From: Actinomycetes bacterium
GTDB lineage: Bacteria; Actinomycetota; Acidimicrobiia; Acidimicrobiales; RAAP-2
Reading direction: 5' to 3'
Assembly: GCA_021802025.1 (NCBI GenBank)
Contig: JAKABC010000056.1
Span: forward strand, 1 to 9,517
DNA: 9,517 nucleotides
Shown here piece after piece: positions 1 through 5,681 of this stretch. Under the pieces are notes generated by a model. It did not search any database, had not been told where the DNA came from, and was given only the letters and a program-made list of their open reading frames with translations. Numbering within the stretch: the stretch's first letter is position 1; each line of letters begins with the position of its first letter. The translations under genes and the position numbers were made by a program.

Positions 1-1
1 C

Positions 2-295
2 GGGGGCGAGAGCTTCGGGCTCGTCTTGCTCGAGGCCCTGGCGAGCGAGACGGTGGTCGTGGCCAGCGACATCGAGGGCTACCGCGAGGCGGTGGGTCCC
101 CACGCGACCCTGGCGCCACCGCGCGACCCGGGGGCCTGGGCGCGCGCGATCGAGGCGGCCCTCGATAGTGAGAGTCCGGCGGGGATCGCGGCGGCGCGCG
201 AGCACGCCCGGCGCTGGTCGATGAGCGCTCTCGTGGAGGCGTACCTCGAGCGTTACGAGCGCCTCGTGGCGGCCGGTGGCGGCGCGCGCCGGTAG
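2..295 (+). CDS. GT4-family glycosyltransferase, C-terminal end (PimA-like), 5'-truncated
   Basis: The frame is open from the window edge and ends at TAG 293-295, leaving 97 C-terminal residues. The fragment opens with GGESFGLVLLEALA, which contains the EX7E signature of GT-B fold retaining glycosyltransferases (family GT4): the two glutamates are fragment residues 3 and 11. Next comes VVASDIEGYREAVG, the usual C-lobe strand and loop that helps bind the nucleotide sugar, and then a helical tail ending in the WSMSALVEAYLERYERL type. Because pdxS, pdxT and yebC follow, the best guess is a PimA-type phosphatidyl-myo-inositol mannosyltransferase, which uses GDP-mannose at the cytoplasmic membrane face; in mycobacteria pimA lies a few genes before pdxS. 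The family call is firm. The substrate is inferred from context only, since the acceptor-binding N-terminal domain lies outside the window. Confidence 0.85.
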   Translation, partial: GGESFGLVLLEALASETVVVASDIEGYREAVGPHATLAPPRDPGAWARAIEAALDSESPAGIAAAREHARRWSMSALVEAYLERYERLVAAGGGARR

Positions 296-298
296 CCT
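293..298 (+). promoter_or_regulatory. -10 element TAGCCT for the leaderless membrane-protein gene
   Basis: TAGCCT fits the actinobacterial TANNNT -10 consensus and lies exactly 6 bases before the GTG at 305, so the expected transcription start falls on or next to the start codon. The surrounding GCCGGTAGCCTT matches 10 of 12 positions of the element before pdxS and rel. The TAG of the hexamer is also the stop codon of the glycosyltransferase. I see no -35 match and no Shine-Dalgarno sequence. Confidence 0.55.
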
Positions 299-304
299 TG
301 GTCG

Positions 305-1207
305 GTGGCCAGTTCGCAGCGCACTCGCTCTCGGCGTCCCCACGCCCGTCGCGACCGCGAGCCGCGCTACGTCGCCCCGGTGCTCGACCCCACCTGGATC
401 AGCCCCTACACGCCGACCCCGGCCGAACGCCACCGCCACGCCGCGGTGGTGCGGGCCTACGCGCTGCGCCGCCGACTGGTGGCGAGCGTGGTCGCCGGGG
501 CCGTGGTCGTGGCCCTGGCGATCCTCGCCGTCGCGCTCTCGCCGTGGCTGTGGTTCGCGGCCGTCGCGCTGGGCGTGTTGTACGCGATCGACCTGCGCCG
601 GGTCGTGGCCGGCTCCGCCGTGCGCGCCCGGGCGGCCGCCGAGGCCCTGCTCGCACGCTTCGCCTCCGACGAGGACCCGGTTGCCCGCGAACGGCTCGCG
701 ACCCTGGTCGACCGGCTGAGCGCCACCTTCGGGGTCGAGGGCGTGCGCGCCGAGGTGGTGCGCGACGGTGGCTACAACGCCGCCCTGGTGCCCGGACCGG
801 GGGGCTTTGTCCTGGTCGCCACCAGCGCCCTCGTCCAGGACTTCGCGCTGATCGAGATCGAGGGCGTCGTCGCCCACTGCCTGGCCCGAGAGCGCACCGG
901 GGTCCTCGAGCGCGAGTGCGTCGCCGCCCTCGACCTCGCCGGAGAGCCGGCGCGGGTGCTCGCGGGCCCCGGGGAGACCTTCCGCGCCGACGAGGTGGCC
1001 GCGGCGATGATCCGCTACCCCCTCGGGATCGCCGCCGCGCTACGCCGGTGTCGGGCCCAGTCGGTGCCGGCGGGCTCGTTCCTCGCCGACCCGGTCTTCG
1101 ACGGCTGGCGCTGGGTCTTCTTCAACCCCTGGTCGGATCGGCGCGAGAGCGTGCCGGGCGACCTCGACGACCCGGAGGTGCGCGCGCGCGCCCTCGAGGA
1201 GTGGTGA
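305..1207 (+). CDS. Two-TM membrane protein, degenerate M48 (HtpX-like) peptidase homologue
   Basis: This is a 300-residue protein from GTG 305, the first start codon after the upstream stop in the same frame. An Arg-rich, likely cytoplasmic N-terminus (residues 1-57) is followed by two hydrophobic segments (about 59-78 and 81-97) and a soluble domain. That domain reads like M48 metallopeptidases: YNAALV at 157-162 (HtpX has NAFA), VLVATSALVQ (the 'v.v.tgll' strand), then IEGVVAHCLARE at 185-196 where active enzymes have LEGVIAHELSH. The catalytic HExxH is replaced by HCLAR (H191, C192, R195). The later ExxAD zinc-ligand motif appears as TFRAD (225-229), without the ligand Glu. FNPWSDRRES near 273-282 resembles the 'THPPTEERI' segment. 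It is therefore probably a non-proteolytic relative; its function is unknown. It sits between the glycosyltransferase and pdxS. The M48 relationship is my reading of motifs, not a search result. Confidence 0.75.
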   Translation: MASSQRTRSRRPHARRDREPRYVAPVLDPTWISPYTPTPAERHRHAAVVRAYALRRRLVASVVAGAVVVALAILAVALSPWLWFAAVALGVLYAIDLRRVVAGSAVRARAAAEALLARFASDEDPVARERLATLVDRLSATFGVEGVRAEVVRDGGYNAALVPGPGGFVLVATSALVQDFALIEIEGVVAHCLARERTGVLERECVAALDLAGEPARVLAGPGETFRADEVAAAMIRYPLGIAAALRRCRAQSVPAGSFLADPVFDGWRWVFFNPWSDRRESVPGDLDDPEVRARALEEW

Positions 1208-1218
1208 GGCACGGCCGG

Positions 1219-1224
1219 TAGGCT
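1219..1224 (+). promoter_or_regulatory. -10 element TAGGCT for leaderless pdxS
   Basis: TAGGCT lies exactly 6 bases before the pdxS ATG at 1231. It is inside GCCGGTAGGCTG (1214-1225), a 12-mer found again at the same distance before rel. No Shine-Dalgarno sequence lies between the element and the ATG (only GGGCCC), so a leaderless mRNA starting at or beside the ATG is expected. No convincing -35 box is visible. Confidence 0.6.
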
Positions 1225-1230
1225 GGGCCC

Positions 1231-2124
1231 ATGAGCGACTCCCAGACGACACGCACGGGCTCGACGCTGGTCAAGCGCGGACTCGCCGACATGCTGCGCG
1301 GTGGGGTGATCATGGACGTGGTCAACCCCGAGCAGGCCAAGGTGGCCGAGGACGCCGGGGCCGTGGCGGTGATGGCGCTCGAGCGCGTGCCGGCCGACAT
1401 CCGTCGTGACGGGGGCGTCGCGCGCATGAGCGACCCCCAGATGATCCAAGAGATCCAGGCGACCGTGACCATCCCGGTCATGGCGAAGGCGCGCATCGGC
1501 CACTTCGCCGAGGCCCAGGTGCTCGAGGCCCTCGGGGTCGACTACGTCGACGAGTCCGAGGTGCTGACCCCGGCCGACGAGGAGAACCACATCGACAAGT
1601 GGGCCTTCACGGTGCCCTTCGTCTGCGGCGCGACGAACCTGGGTGAGGCCCTGCGGCGCATCGGCGAGGGTGCGTGCCTCATCCGATCCAAGGGCGAGGC
1701 CGGCACGGGCAACGTCGTGGAGGCCGTGCGCCACCTGCGCTCGATCACCGCGATGATCCGGCGTTGCCAGAGCGCCGACGCGAACGAGCTCTACGCCATC
1801 GCCAAGGACCTCCGGGCGCCCCTGCCCCTCGTGCTCGAGGTCGCCGAGACCGGACACCTGCCGGTGCCGCTCTTCTGCGCCGGGGGCATCTCGACCCCGG
1901 CCGACGCCTCGTTGGTGCGCCAGCTCGGGGCCGAGGCGGTCTTCGTGGGTTCGGGCATCTTCAAGAGCGAAGACCCGGTGCGCATGGCCCACGCGATCGT
2001 CGAGGCCTCGACGCACTTCGACGACCCCTCAGTCATCGCCAAAGTCTCGACCGGCCTGGGCAGCGCCATGCGCGGCTGGGAGACGAGCTCGCTCGAGCAG
2101 CGTCTGGCTGAGCGCGGCTGGTAG
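1231..2124 (+). CDS. pdxS: Pyridoxal 5'-phosphate synthase, lyase/synthase subunit PdxS
   Basis: This 297-residue protein has the usual PdxS length and is a (beta/alpha)8 barrel. It condenses ribose 5-phosphate, glyceraldehyde 3-phosphate and ammonia supplied by PdxT into pyridoxal 5'-phosphate in the DXP-independent pathway; the complex is normally 12 PdxS with 12 PdxT. The sequence is nearly invariant in the expected places: VKRGLADMLRGGVIMDVV near the N-terminus, the catalytic Asp in MDV (D29), the Schiff-base lysine in MAKARIGHF (K86), the second lysine in RSKGEAGTGN (K154), and CAGGISTPADA plus VFVGSGIFKS at the phosphate-binding end. These three residues are all offset by +5 from the B. 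subtilis numbering I recall (24, 81, 149), which supports the ATG at 1231. pdxT follows after 5 bases, and the ATG sits 6 bases after a TAGGCT -10 element. All catalytic residues are present. Confidence 0.98.
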   Translation: MSDSQTTRTGSTLVKRGLADMLRGGVIMDVVNPEQAKVAEDAGAVAVMALERVPADIRRDGGVARMSDPQMIQEIQATVTIPVMAKARIGHFAEAQVLEALGVDYVDESEVLTPADEENHIDKWAFTVPFVCGATNLGEALRRIGEGACLIRSKGEAGTGNVVEAVRHLRSITAMIRRCQSADANELYAIAKDLRAPLPLVLEVAETGHLPVPLFCAGGISTPADASLVRQLGAEAVFVGSGIFKSEDPVRMAHAIVEASTHFDDPSVIAKVSTGLGSAMRGWETSSLEQRLAERGW

Positions 2125-2129
2125 ACCCC

Positions 2130-2708
2130 GTGGGCAGTGTCGGGGTCCTCGCGCTCCAAGGTGACGTTCGCGAGCACCTGGCCACCTTGAGCGCCCTCGG
2201 GGTGGAGTCGGCGCGGGTGCGCACCCCCGGCGAGCTCGACGCGGTCGACGCCCTGGTCCTGCCGGGCGGGGAGTCGACGGCCATCGCCCATCTCCTCGTG
2301 ACCTCGGGGCTGCGCGAAGCGCTGGGCGAGCGGCTCGCGGCGGGGATGGCGGTCCTGGGCACCTGCGCGGGGCTGATCCTGCTCGCGCGCGAGGTCCTCG
2401 ACGGGCGCGCCGACCAGTGGAGCTACGGGGCCCTCGAGGTGTCGGTGCGTCGCAACGGCTACGGCCGCCAGATCGCGAGCTTCGAGGCGCCCCTCGAGCT
2501 CGCCGACGGCTCGAGCGTGCCGGGGGTCTTCATCCGCGCTCCGCGCATCCTTTCGCGCTCGTCGGCGGTCGAGGTGCTCGCGACCTACACCCACGCCGAC
2601 GGAACCGACCCGGTGCTGGTGCGCCAGGGGCCGGTCTGGGGCGCGTCGTTCCACCCCGAGCTGACCGCCGACACCACGGTCCACCGGCTGTTCGTCGAGT
2701 CGCTCTAG
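2130..2708 (+). CDS. pdxT: Pyridoxal 5'-phosphate synthase, glutaminase subunit PdxT
   Basis: This 192-residue class I glutamine amidotransferase hydrolyses glutamine and passes ammonia to PdxS. Diagnostic segments are VGVLALQGDVREH at the N-terminus, LPGGESTAI (oxyanion region), GTCAGLILLA carrying the nucleophile C79, and SFHPELT carrying the H175/E177 pair that completes the triad. The RNGYGRQIASFE stretch (about 108-119) is typical of the family. The GTG start at 2130 is chosen because it places LQGDV at the standard distance and puts the Cys at 79, the position I recall for B. subtilis PdxT. Only 5 bases separate it from the pdxS stop and there is no Shine-Dalgarno sequence, so translation is probably coupled to pdxS. 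Everything needed for activity is present. Confidence 0.97.
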   Translation: MGSVGVLALQGDVREHLATLSALGVESARVRTPGELDAVDALVLPGGESTAIAHLLVTSGLREALGERLAAGMAVLGTCAGLILLAREVLDGRADQWSYGALEVSVRRNGYGRQIASFEAPLELADGSSVPGVFIRAPRILSRSSAVEVLATYTHADGTDPVLVRQGPVWGASFHPELTADTTVHRLFVESL

Positions 2709-2717
2709 GGCGTTCGC

Positions 2718-2723
2718 TACCAT
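2718..2723 (+). promoter_or_regulatory. Candidate -10 element TACCAT upstream of yebC
   Basis: TACCAT fits TANNNT and lies in the 44-base gap between pdxT and yebC. A start about 7 bases downstream (near 2730) would give a short leader of roughly 23 bases that carries a Shine-Dalgarno sequence, unlike the leaderless genes in this window. No clear -35 box is seen. yebC could also be read from the pdxS promoter. Confidence 0.4.
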
Positions 2724-2729
2724 TTCGGG

Positions 2730-2742
2730 GCCCCGACGGGGC
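2730..2742 (+). promoter_or_regulatory. Small GC hairpin directly upstream of the yebC ribosome binding site
   Basis: GCCCC (2730-2734), loop GAC, GGGGC (2738-2742) forms a 5-bp all-GC stem that ends one base before the AGGAGG. With the predicted start near 2730 this would be a 5'-end stem-loop on the yebC mRNA. It has no U tract, so it is not a standard intrinsic terminator. In such GC-rich DNA a stem this short may be chance. Confidence 0.25.
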
Positions 2743-2748
2743 AGGAGG
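2743..2748 (+). promoter_or_regulatory. Shine-Dalgarno AGGAGG for yebC
   Basis: This is a perfect AGGAGG core with 4 bases before the ATG at 2753, slightly closer than usual. It is the strongest Shine-Dalgarno sequence in the window and fixes the yebC start, which also gives the conserved MSGHSKW N-terminus. Confidence 0.8.
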
Positions 2749-2752
2749 CAAC

Positions 2753-3502
2753 ATGTCCGGCCATTCCAAGTGGGCGACCACTAAGCACCGCAAGGGCGCC
2801 AAGGACGCCGCGCGCGCCAAGGTCTTCGCCAAGCTGATCCGCCAGGTCGAGGTCGCCGCCCGCGAGGGCGGGGGCGACCCCGAGGGCAACGCGAGCCTGC
2901 GCACGATGTACCAGAAGGCGCGCGAGGCCTCGGTGCCCCTCGACACGATCGAGCGGGCCATCAAGCGCGGCACCGGCGAGCTCGAGGGCGTGCGCTACGA
3001 ACCGATCACCTACGAGGGTTACGGGCCCGGCGGGGTGGCGGTGATCGTCGAGACCCTCACCGACAACCGCAACCGCACGAGCGCCGAGATCAAGCACCTC
3101 TTCGCGAAGAACGGCGGGACCATCGCCGAGCCCGGCGCCGTCGCCTGGCAGTTCGAGCGCAAGGGCGAGATCGAGGTCGCCGGACCGCTGGACGAGGACC
3201 AGCTCCTCGAGTGGGTCATGGAGGCCGGGGCCGAGAACTACGAGGCGAACGGCTCCGACTACACCGTGACGACCGAGCCCCACGAGCTGGCCCGGGTGCG
3301 CGCGGCCCTGGAGGGGTTCGGGCTGCGGGTGCGCAGCGCGGAGCTGGCCCTGGTGGCCCAGAACCCGGTGCCGGTGACCGAGGAGTCCGAGGCGAAGCGG
3401 GTCCTGCGCCTGGTCGAGGCGCTCGACGACCACGACGACGTCCAGAACGTCTTTTCCAACTTCGACATCGCCGACGACCTGCTCGCCGCGTACGAGGGGT
3501 AG
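2753..3502 (+). CDS. yebC: YebC/PmpR (TACO1) family protein
   Basis: This 249-residue protein matches the family length. It starts with the hallmark MSGHSKWATTKHRKGAKDA, followed by the basic helix AKVFAKLIRQVEVAAREGGGDP, then RTMYQKAREASVPLDTIERAIKRGTGE and the highly conserved YEGYGPGGVAVIVETLTDNRNRT (about residues 85-107). The KNGGTIAEPGAVAWQFERKG segment begins domain 2, and the C-terminus ends in DDHDDVQNVFSNFDI, another family signature. Members have been described as DNA-binding transcription regulators (PmpR) and, for TACO1 and bacterial YebC, as ribosome-associated factors that help translation through difficult sequences. The sequence alone does not choose between these roles. It lies between pdxT and ruvC, the order usual in Actinobacteria, and ends 39 bases before ruvC. 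Nothing is truncated or unusual. Confidence 0.96.
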   Translation: MSGHSKWATTKHRKGAKDAARAKVFAKLIRQVEVAAREGGGDPEGNASLRTMYQKAREASVPLDTIERAIKRGTGELEGVRYEPITYEGYGPGGVAVIVETLTDNRNRTSAEIKHLFAKNGGTIAEPGAVAWQFERKGEIEVAGPLDEDQLLEWVMEAGAENYEANGSDYTVTTEPHELARVRAALEGFGLRVRSAELALVAQNPVPVTEESEAKRVLRLVEALDDHDDVQNVFSNFDIADDLLAAYEG

Positions 3503-3509
3503 TCCCCGA

Positions 3510-3524
3510 GCGGGCGTGGCCCGC
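3510..3524 (+). promoter_or_regulatory. GC-rich inverted repeat between yebC and the ruvC -10 element
   Basis: GCGGGC (3510-3515), loop GTG, GCCCGC (3519-3524) is a perfect 6-bp stem. It follows the yebC stop by 7 bases and ends 4 bases before the TACAGT of ruvC. No U tract follows, so it would be at best a weak terminator of yebC transcripts; its place between the -35 and -10 positions of ruvC would also suit an operator. Low confidence. Confidence 0.25.
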
Positions 3525-3528
3525 GCGG

Positions 3529-3534
3529 TACAGT
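3529..3534 (+). promoter_or_regulatory. -10 element TACAGT for leaderless ruvC
   Basis: TACAGT fits TANNNT and lies 7 bases before the GTG at 3542; the bases between (CGAACAC) hold no Shine-Dalgarno sequence. A leaderless ruvCAB mRNA is expected. No -35 match is apparent. Confidence 0.55.
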
Positions 3535-3541
3535 CGAACAC

Positions 3542-4045
3542 GTGTTCGTCCTCGGTATCGACCCCGGGCTCACCCGCTGCGGCTTCGGCCTGGTGGAGGG
3601 GTCCCTCGAGGGGGACGGGCGCGCGGTGGCGCTGCGCGCCGGGCTCATCGAGACCGACCCCGACAACCCGGTCGAGGGGCGCCTGGCCCAGCTGGGCCGC
3701 GACCTCGCCCGGCTCTACCGCGAGGTGACCCCCGACGTGGTGGTCGTCGAGCGAGTCTTCTACCAGCGCAACGCCCGCACGGCCATCCCGGTGGCCCAGG
3801 CGAGCGGGGTCGCCATCGCCCTGGCCGACGGGGCCCACGTGCGACAGTTCACCGCCCAGGAGGTGAAGCTGGCGGTCACCGGCTACGGCGCGGCCGACAA
3901 GACGCAGGTCCAGGCGATGGTGGCCCGGCTCCTGGGCCTGAGCGAGGCTCCCCGTCCGCCCGACGTCGCCGACGCCCTGGCGCTCGCGCTCACGTTCCTG
4001 GCCGTCGCGCGCAGGGAATCCCATCTCCCGGCGCCCGCGCCGTGA
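3542..4045 (+). CDS. ruvC: Holliday junction resolvase RuvC
   Basis: This 167-residue endonuclease (RNase H-like fold, dimer) cuts Holliday junctions symmetrically at the end of recombinational repair, working with RuvAB. The N-terminal VLGIDPGLTRCGFGLVE holds the first catalytic Asp (D7). VVVVERVFYQRN holds the catalytic Glu (E70). PRPPDVADALALAL holds the final acidic pair D141 and D144. QEVKLAVTGYGAADKTQVQAMV is the conserved DNA-contact region. All four metal-binding acids are present and the length is normal. The GTG at 3542 puts the first Asp at residue 7, as in E. coli, and sits 7 bases after a -10 element. The stop overlaps the ruvA start by 4 bases (GTGA), so ruvC, ruvA and ruvB should be translated in a coupled way. 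Confidence 0.97.
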   Translation: MFVLGIDPGLTRCGFGLVEGSLEGDGRAVALRAGLIETDPDNPVEGRLAQLGRDLARLYREVTPDVVVVERVFYQRNARTAIPVAQASGVAIALADGAHVRQFTAQEVKLAVTGYGAADKTQVQAMVARLLGLSEAPRPPDVADALALALTFLAVARRESHLPAPAP

Positions 4046-4596
4046 TCGGCTGGCTGCGCGGACGGGTCGTCGGCCACGGCGGCGACGGGGCGACGATCGT
4101 CGACGTCCACGACGTGGGCTACCGGGTCCAGGTGGCCGCCGCGGTGGCCCCGGTGGTGGGCGAGGAGGTCGAGCTCTACGTGCACACCGCGGTGCGCGAG
4201 GACGCCATCGTGCTCTACGGGTTCGCGACCACGGCCGAGCGGGACCTCTTCGAACTGCTCCTCGCCGCGCCCGGGGTCGGCCCGGCCACGGCGCTGGGGG
4301 CGCTGCGCACGATGAGCGTCGAGACGCTCGCGCGCGCGATCGAGGCCGAGGACGTGAAGACGGTGGCCCTCATCCCCGGGGTCGGGCCCAAGACCGCGAG
4401 TCGGATCGTGCTCGAGCTCAAGGGCCGCCTCCCCCACGAGGACGCCGCCACGCCGGCCCTGGCCGCCGTCGACGACGCGCTGCGCTCGCTGGGTTACAGC
4501 GCGAGCGAGATCCGTGACGCCTTAGAGGGCGCCGATCTGCCCGAGGACGAGGGCGACGCCTTGCGCGTCGCGTTGCGCCTGGTGCGCCGCTCGTGA
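4042..4596 (+). CDS. ruvA: Holliday junction branch migration protein RuvA
   Basis: RuvA tetramers clamp the four-way junction and load RuvB rings. Domain I (about 1-62) starts MIGWLRGRVVG and ends in LYVHTAVREDAIVLYGF. Domain II carries two helix-hairpin-helix motifs, LLAAPGVGPATALGAL (about 73-88) and LIPGVGPKTASRIVLELKGR (about 110-129). Domain III, which binds RuvB, is DDALRSLGYSASEIRDAL to the end (about 144-184). At 184 residues it is shorter than E. coli RuvA (about 203), mainly because the flexible linker between domains II and III is only about 10 residues (PHEDAATPAL). The GTG start overlaps the ruvC stop (GTGA) and has no nearby Shine-Dalgarno sequence, pointing to translational coupling. 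Its own stop overlaps the ruvB GTG in the same way. Confidence 0.96.
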   Translation: MIGWLRGRVVGHGGDGATIVDVHDVGYRVQVAAAVAPVVGEEVELYVHTAVREDAIVLYGFATTAERDLFELLLAAPGVGPATALGALRTMSVETLARAIEAEDVKTVALIPGVGPKTASRIVLELKGRLPHEDAATPALAAVDDALRSLGYSASEIRDALEGADLPEDEGDALRVALRLVRRS

Positions 4597-5627
4597 CCCG
4601 CGACCTCGACCTCGACGAGCTGCGCCGACCGGTGGCGCCCCAAGCTGGCGAGAGCGAGCGGCGCGTGGAGGCGTCGCTGCGCCCGCCCACCCTGGCTGAG
4701 TTCGTGGGTCAGCGCGACCTGGTGGGCCACCTCGAGGTCGTCTTGGGCTCGGCGCGCACCCGGGGCCAGTGCGCCGACCACATCCTCTTCGTCGGCCCCC
4801 CGGGGCTCGGCAAGACCTCGCTCGCCCAGATCGTCGCGCGCGAGATGGGCACGAGCCTGCGGGTGACCTCGGGCCCGGTCCTGTCACGACCGGGCGACCT
4901 CGCGGCGATCCTGACCGATCTCGCCGACGGGGACGTGCTCTTCATCGACGAGATCCACCGGCTCAGTCGCAGCGTCGAGGAGGTCCTCTACCCGGCGATG
5001 GAGGACCAGCGACTCGACGTGTTGATCGGCCGGGGACCCTCGGCCCGCTCGATCCGCCTCGACCTGCCCCGCTTCACCCTGGTGGGGGCGACGACCCGCA
5101 CCGGACTCGTCGCCGGCCCGTTGCGTGACCGCTTCGGCTTCATCGGCCAGCTCGACCTCTACGAGGTGGACGACCTGCGTCGGATCGTGGCGCGCTCCGC
5201 GGGCCTCCTCGGGGTCGAGGCGAGCCCGGAGGCGGCCACCATCATCGCCGGGCGGAGTCGGGGCACGCCGCGGGTGGCCAACCGGCTCTTGCGCCGGGTG
5301 CGCGACTTCGCCTCGGTCAAGGGCCACGGGGCCGTCGACGGCGACGTCGCCGTCGAGGCGCTTGAGCTGTTCGGGGTGGACGAGCTCGGCCTCGACAAGC
5401 TCGATCGCCGGATCCTCGCGCTGTTGTGCGACCAGTTCGCGTCCCAGCCGGTCGGGCTGACGACGCTCGCTCACGCCACCGGTGAGGAGCCGGTGACCCT
5501 CGAGGAGGCCTACGAGCCGTACCTGCTGCGCTGCGGGTTGCTCGCGCGCACCCCCCGAGGCCGGGTCGCCACCGAGCGCGCCTACCGCCACCTGGGGCTC
5601 GCCCCACCGCGCAACGGACTGTTCTAG
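4593..5627 (+). CDS. ruvB: Holliday junction branch migration ATPase RuvB
   Basis: This 344-residue AAA+ motor forms hexameric rings that pump DNA through the RuvA-bound junction. Visible motifs, in order: LRPPTLAEFVGQRDL (29-43), Walker A GPPGLGKT (68-75), Walker B with DEIH (LFIDEIHR, 116-123), sensor 1 GATTRTG (165-171), the arginine-finger segment PLRDRFG (176-182), sensor 2 region RGTPRVANRLLRRVRDF, and the C-terminal winged helix with YEPYLLRCGLLARTPRGRVAT. These are complete and standard for the family. The GTG at 4593 overlaps the ruvA stop by 4 bases and lacks a Shine-Dalgarno sequence. A leftward extension is excluded because it would run into ruvA. The gene ends 54 bases before yajC; that gap holds a candidate promoter. 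Confidence 0.98.
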   Translation: MTRDLDLDELRRPVAPQAGESERRVEASLRPPTLAEFVGQRDLVGHLEVVLGSARTRGQCADHILFVGPPGLGKTSLAQIVAREMGTSLRVTSGPVLSRPGDLAAILTDLADGDVLFIDEIHRLSRSVEEVLYPAMEDQRLDVLIGRGPSARSIRLDLPRFTLVGATTRTGLVAGPLRDRFGFIGQLDLYEVDDLRRIVARSAGLLGVEASPEAATIIAGRSRGTPRVANRLLRRVRDFASVKGHGAVDGDVAVEALELFGVDELGLDKLDRRILALLCDQFASQPVGLTTLAHATGEEPVTLEEAYEPYLLRCGLLARTPRGRVATERAYRHLGLAPPRNGLF

Positions 5628-5646
5628 GGCGCCGGCCCCCACCCGC

Positions 5647-5652
5647 TAGAGT
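5647..5652 (+). promoter_or_regulatory. Candidate -10 element TAGAGT for yajC-secD-secF
   Basis: TAGAGT fits TANNNT in the 54-base gap after ruvB and predicts a start near 5659 with a leader of about 23 bases. A second, less fitting candidate is TATAGA at 5666-5671, but it overlaps the likely ribosome binding site. No clear -35 is visible for either. Confidence 0.45.
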
Positions 5653-5669
5653 CTCAGGGTCTGTCTATA

Positions 5670-5675
5670 GAGGGG
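5670..5675 (+). promoter_or_regulatory. Shine-Dalgarno GAGGGG for yajC
   Basis: The purine-rich GAGGGG lies 6 bases before the ATG at 5682, suitable spacing for ribosome binding. It supports this start, which also places the single membrane segment close to the N-terminus as expected for YajC. Confidence 0.6.
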
Positions 5676-5681
5676 TCACCC

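Noticed and set aside
298..1221. Alternative + strand frame of 307 codons over the membrane protein
   Set aside because: The product is an Arg/Pro/Gly-rich low-complexity chain, typical of a wrong frame. The frame at 305-1207 has TM helices, M48-like motifs and a -10 element at the right distance.
1208..1230. Riboswitch or regulatory leader before pdxS
   Set aside because: Only 23 bases separate the genes and the -10 element lies 6 bases from the ATG, leaving no room for an untranslated leader.
4014..4022. GGGAATCCC palindrome near the end of ruvC as a regulatory site
   Set aside because: It is short, lies inside the ruvC coding sequence 20 bases before ruvA, and has no partner site. It is best explained as chance.
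2717..4024. Long antisense open frame (435 codons) opposite yebC and ruvC
   Set aside because: It is the mirror of two certain genes in very GC-rich DNA, where stop codons are rare in opposite frames. Its translation is a low-complexity mix rich in Gly, Leu, Val, His and Asp with no recognisable domain.
5628..5645. Intrinsic terminator after ruvB
   Set aside because: The gap is GC-rich (GGCGCCGGCCCCCACCC) but has no good stem followed by a U tract. Nor did I find a convincing intrinsic terminator anywhere else in the window.
5666..5671. TATAGA as the main yajC -10 element
   Set aside because: It lacks the final T of TANNNT and overlaps the likely Shine-Dalgarno sequence. TAGAGT at 5647 fits better and leaves a leader containing that site.
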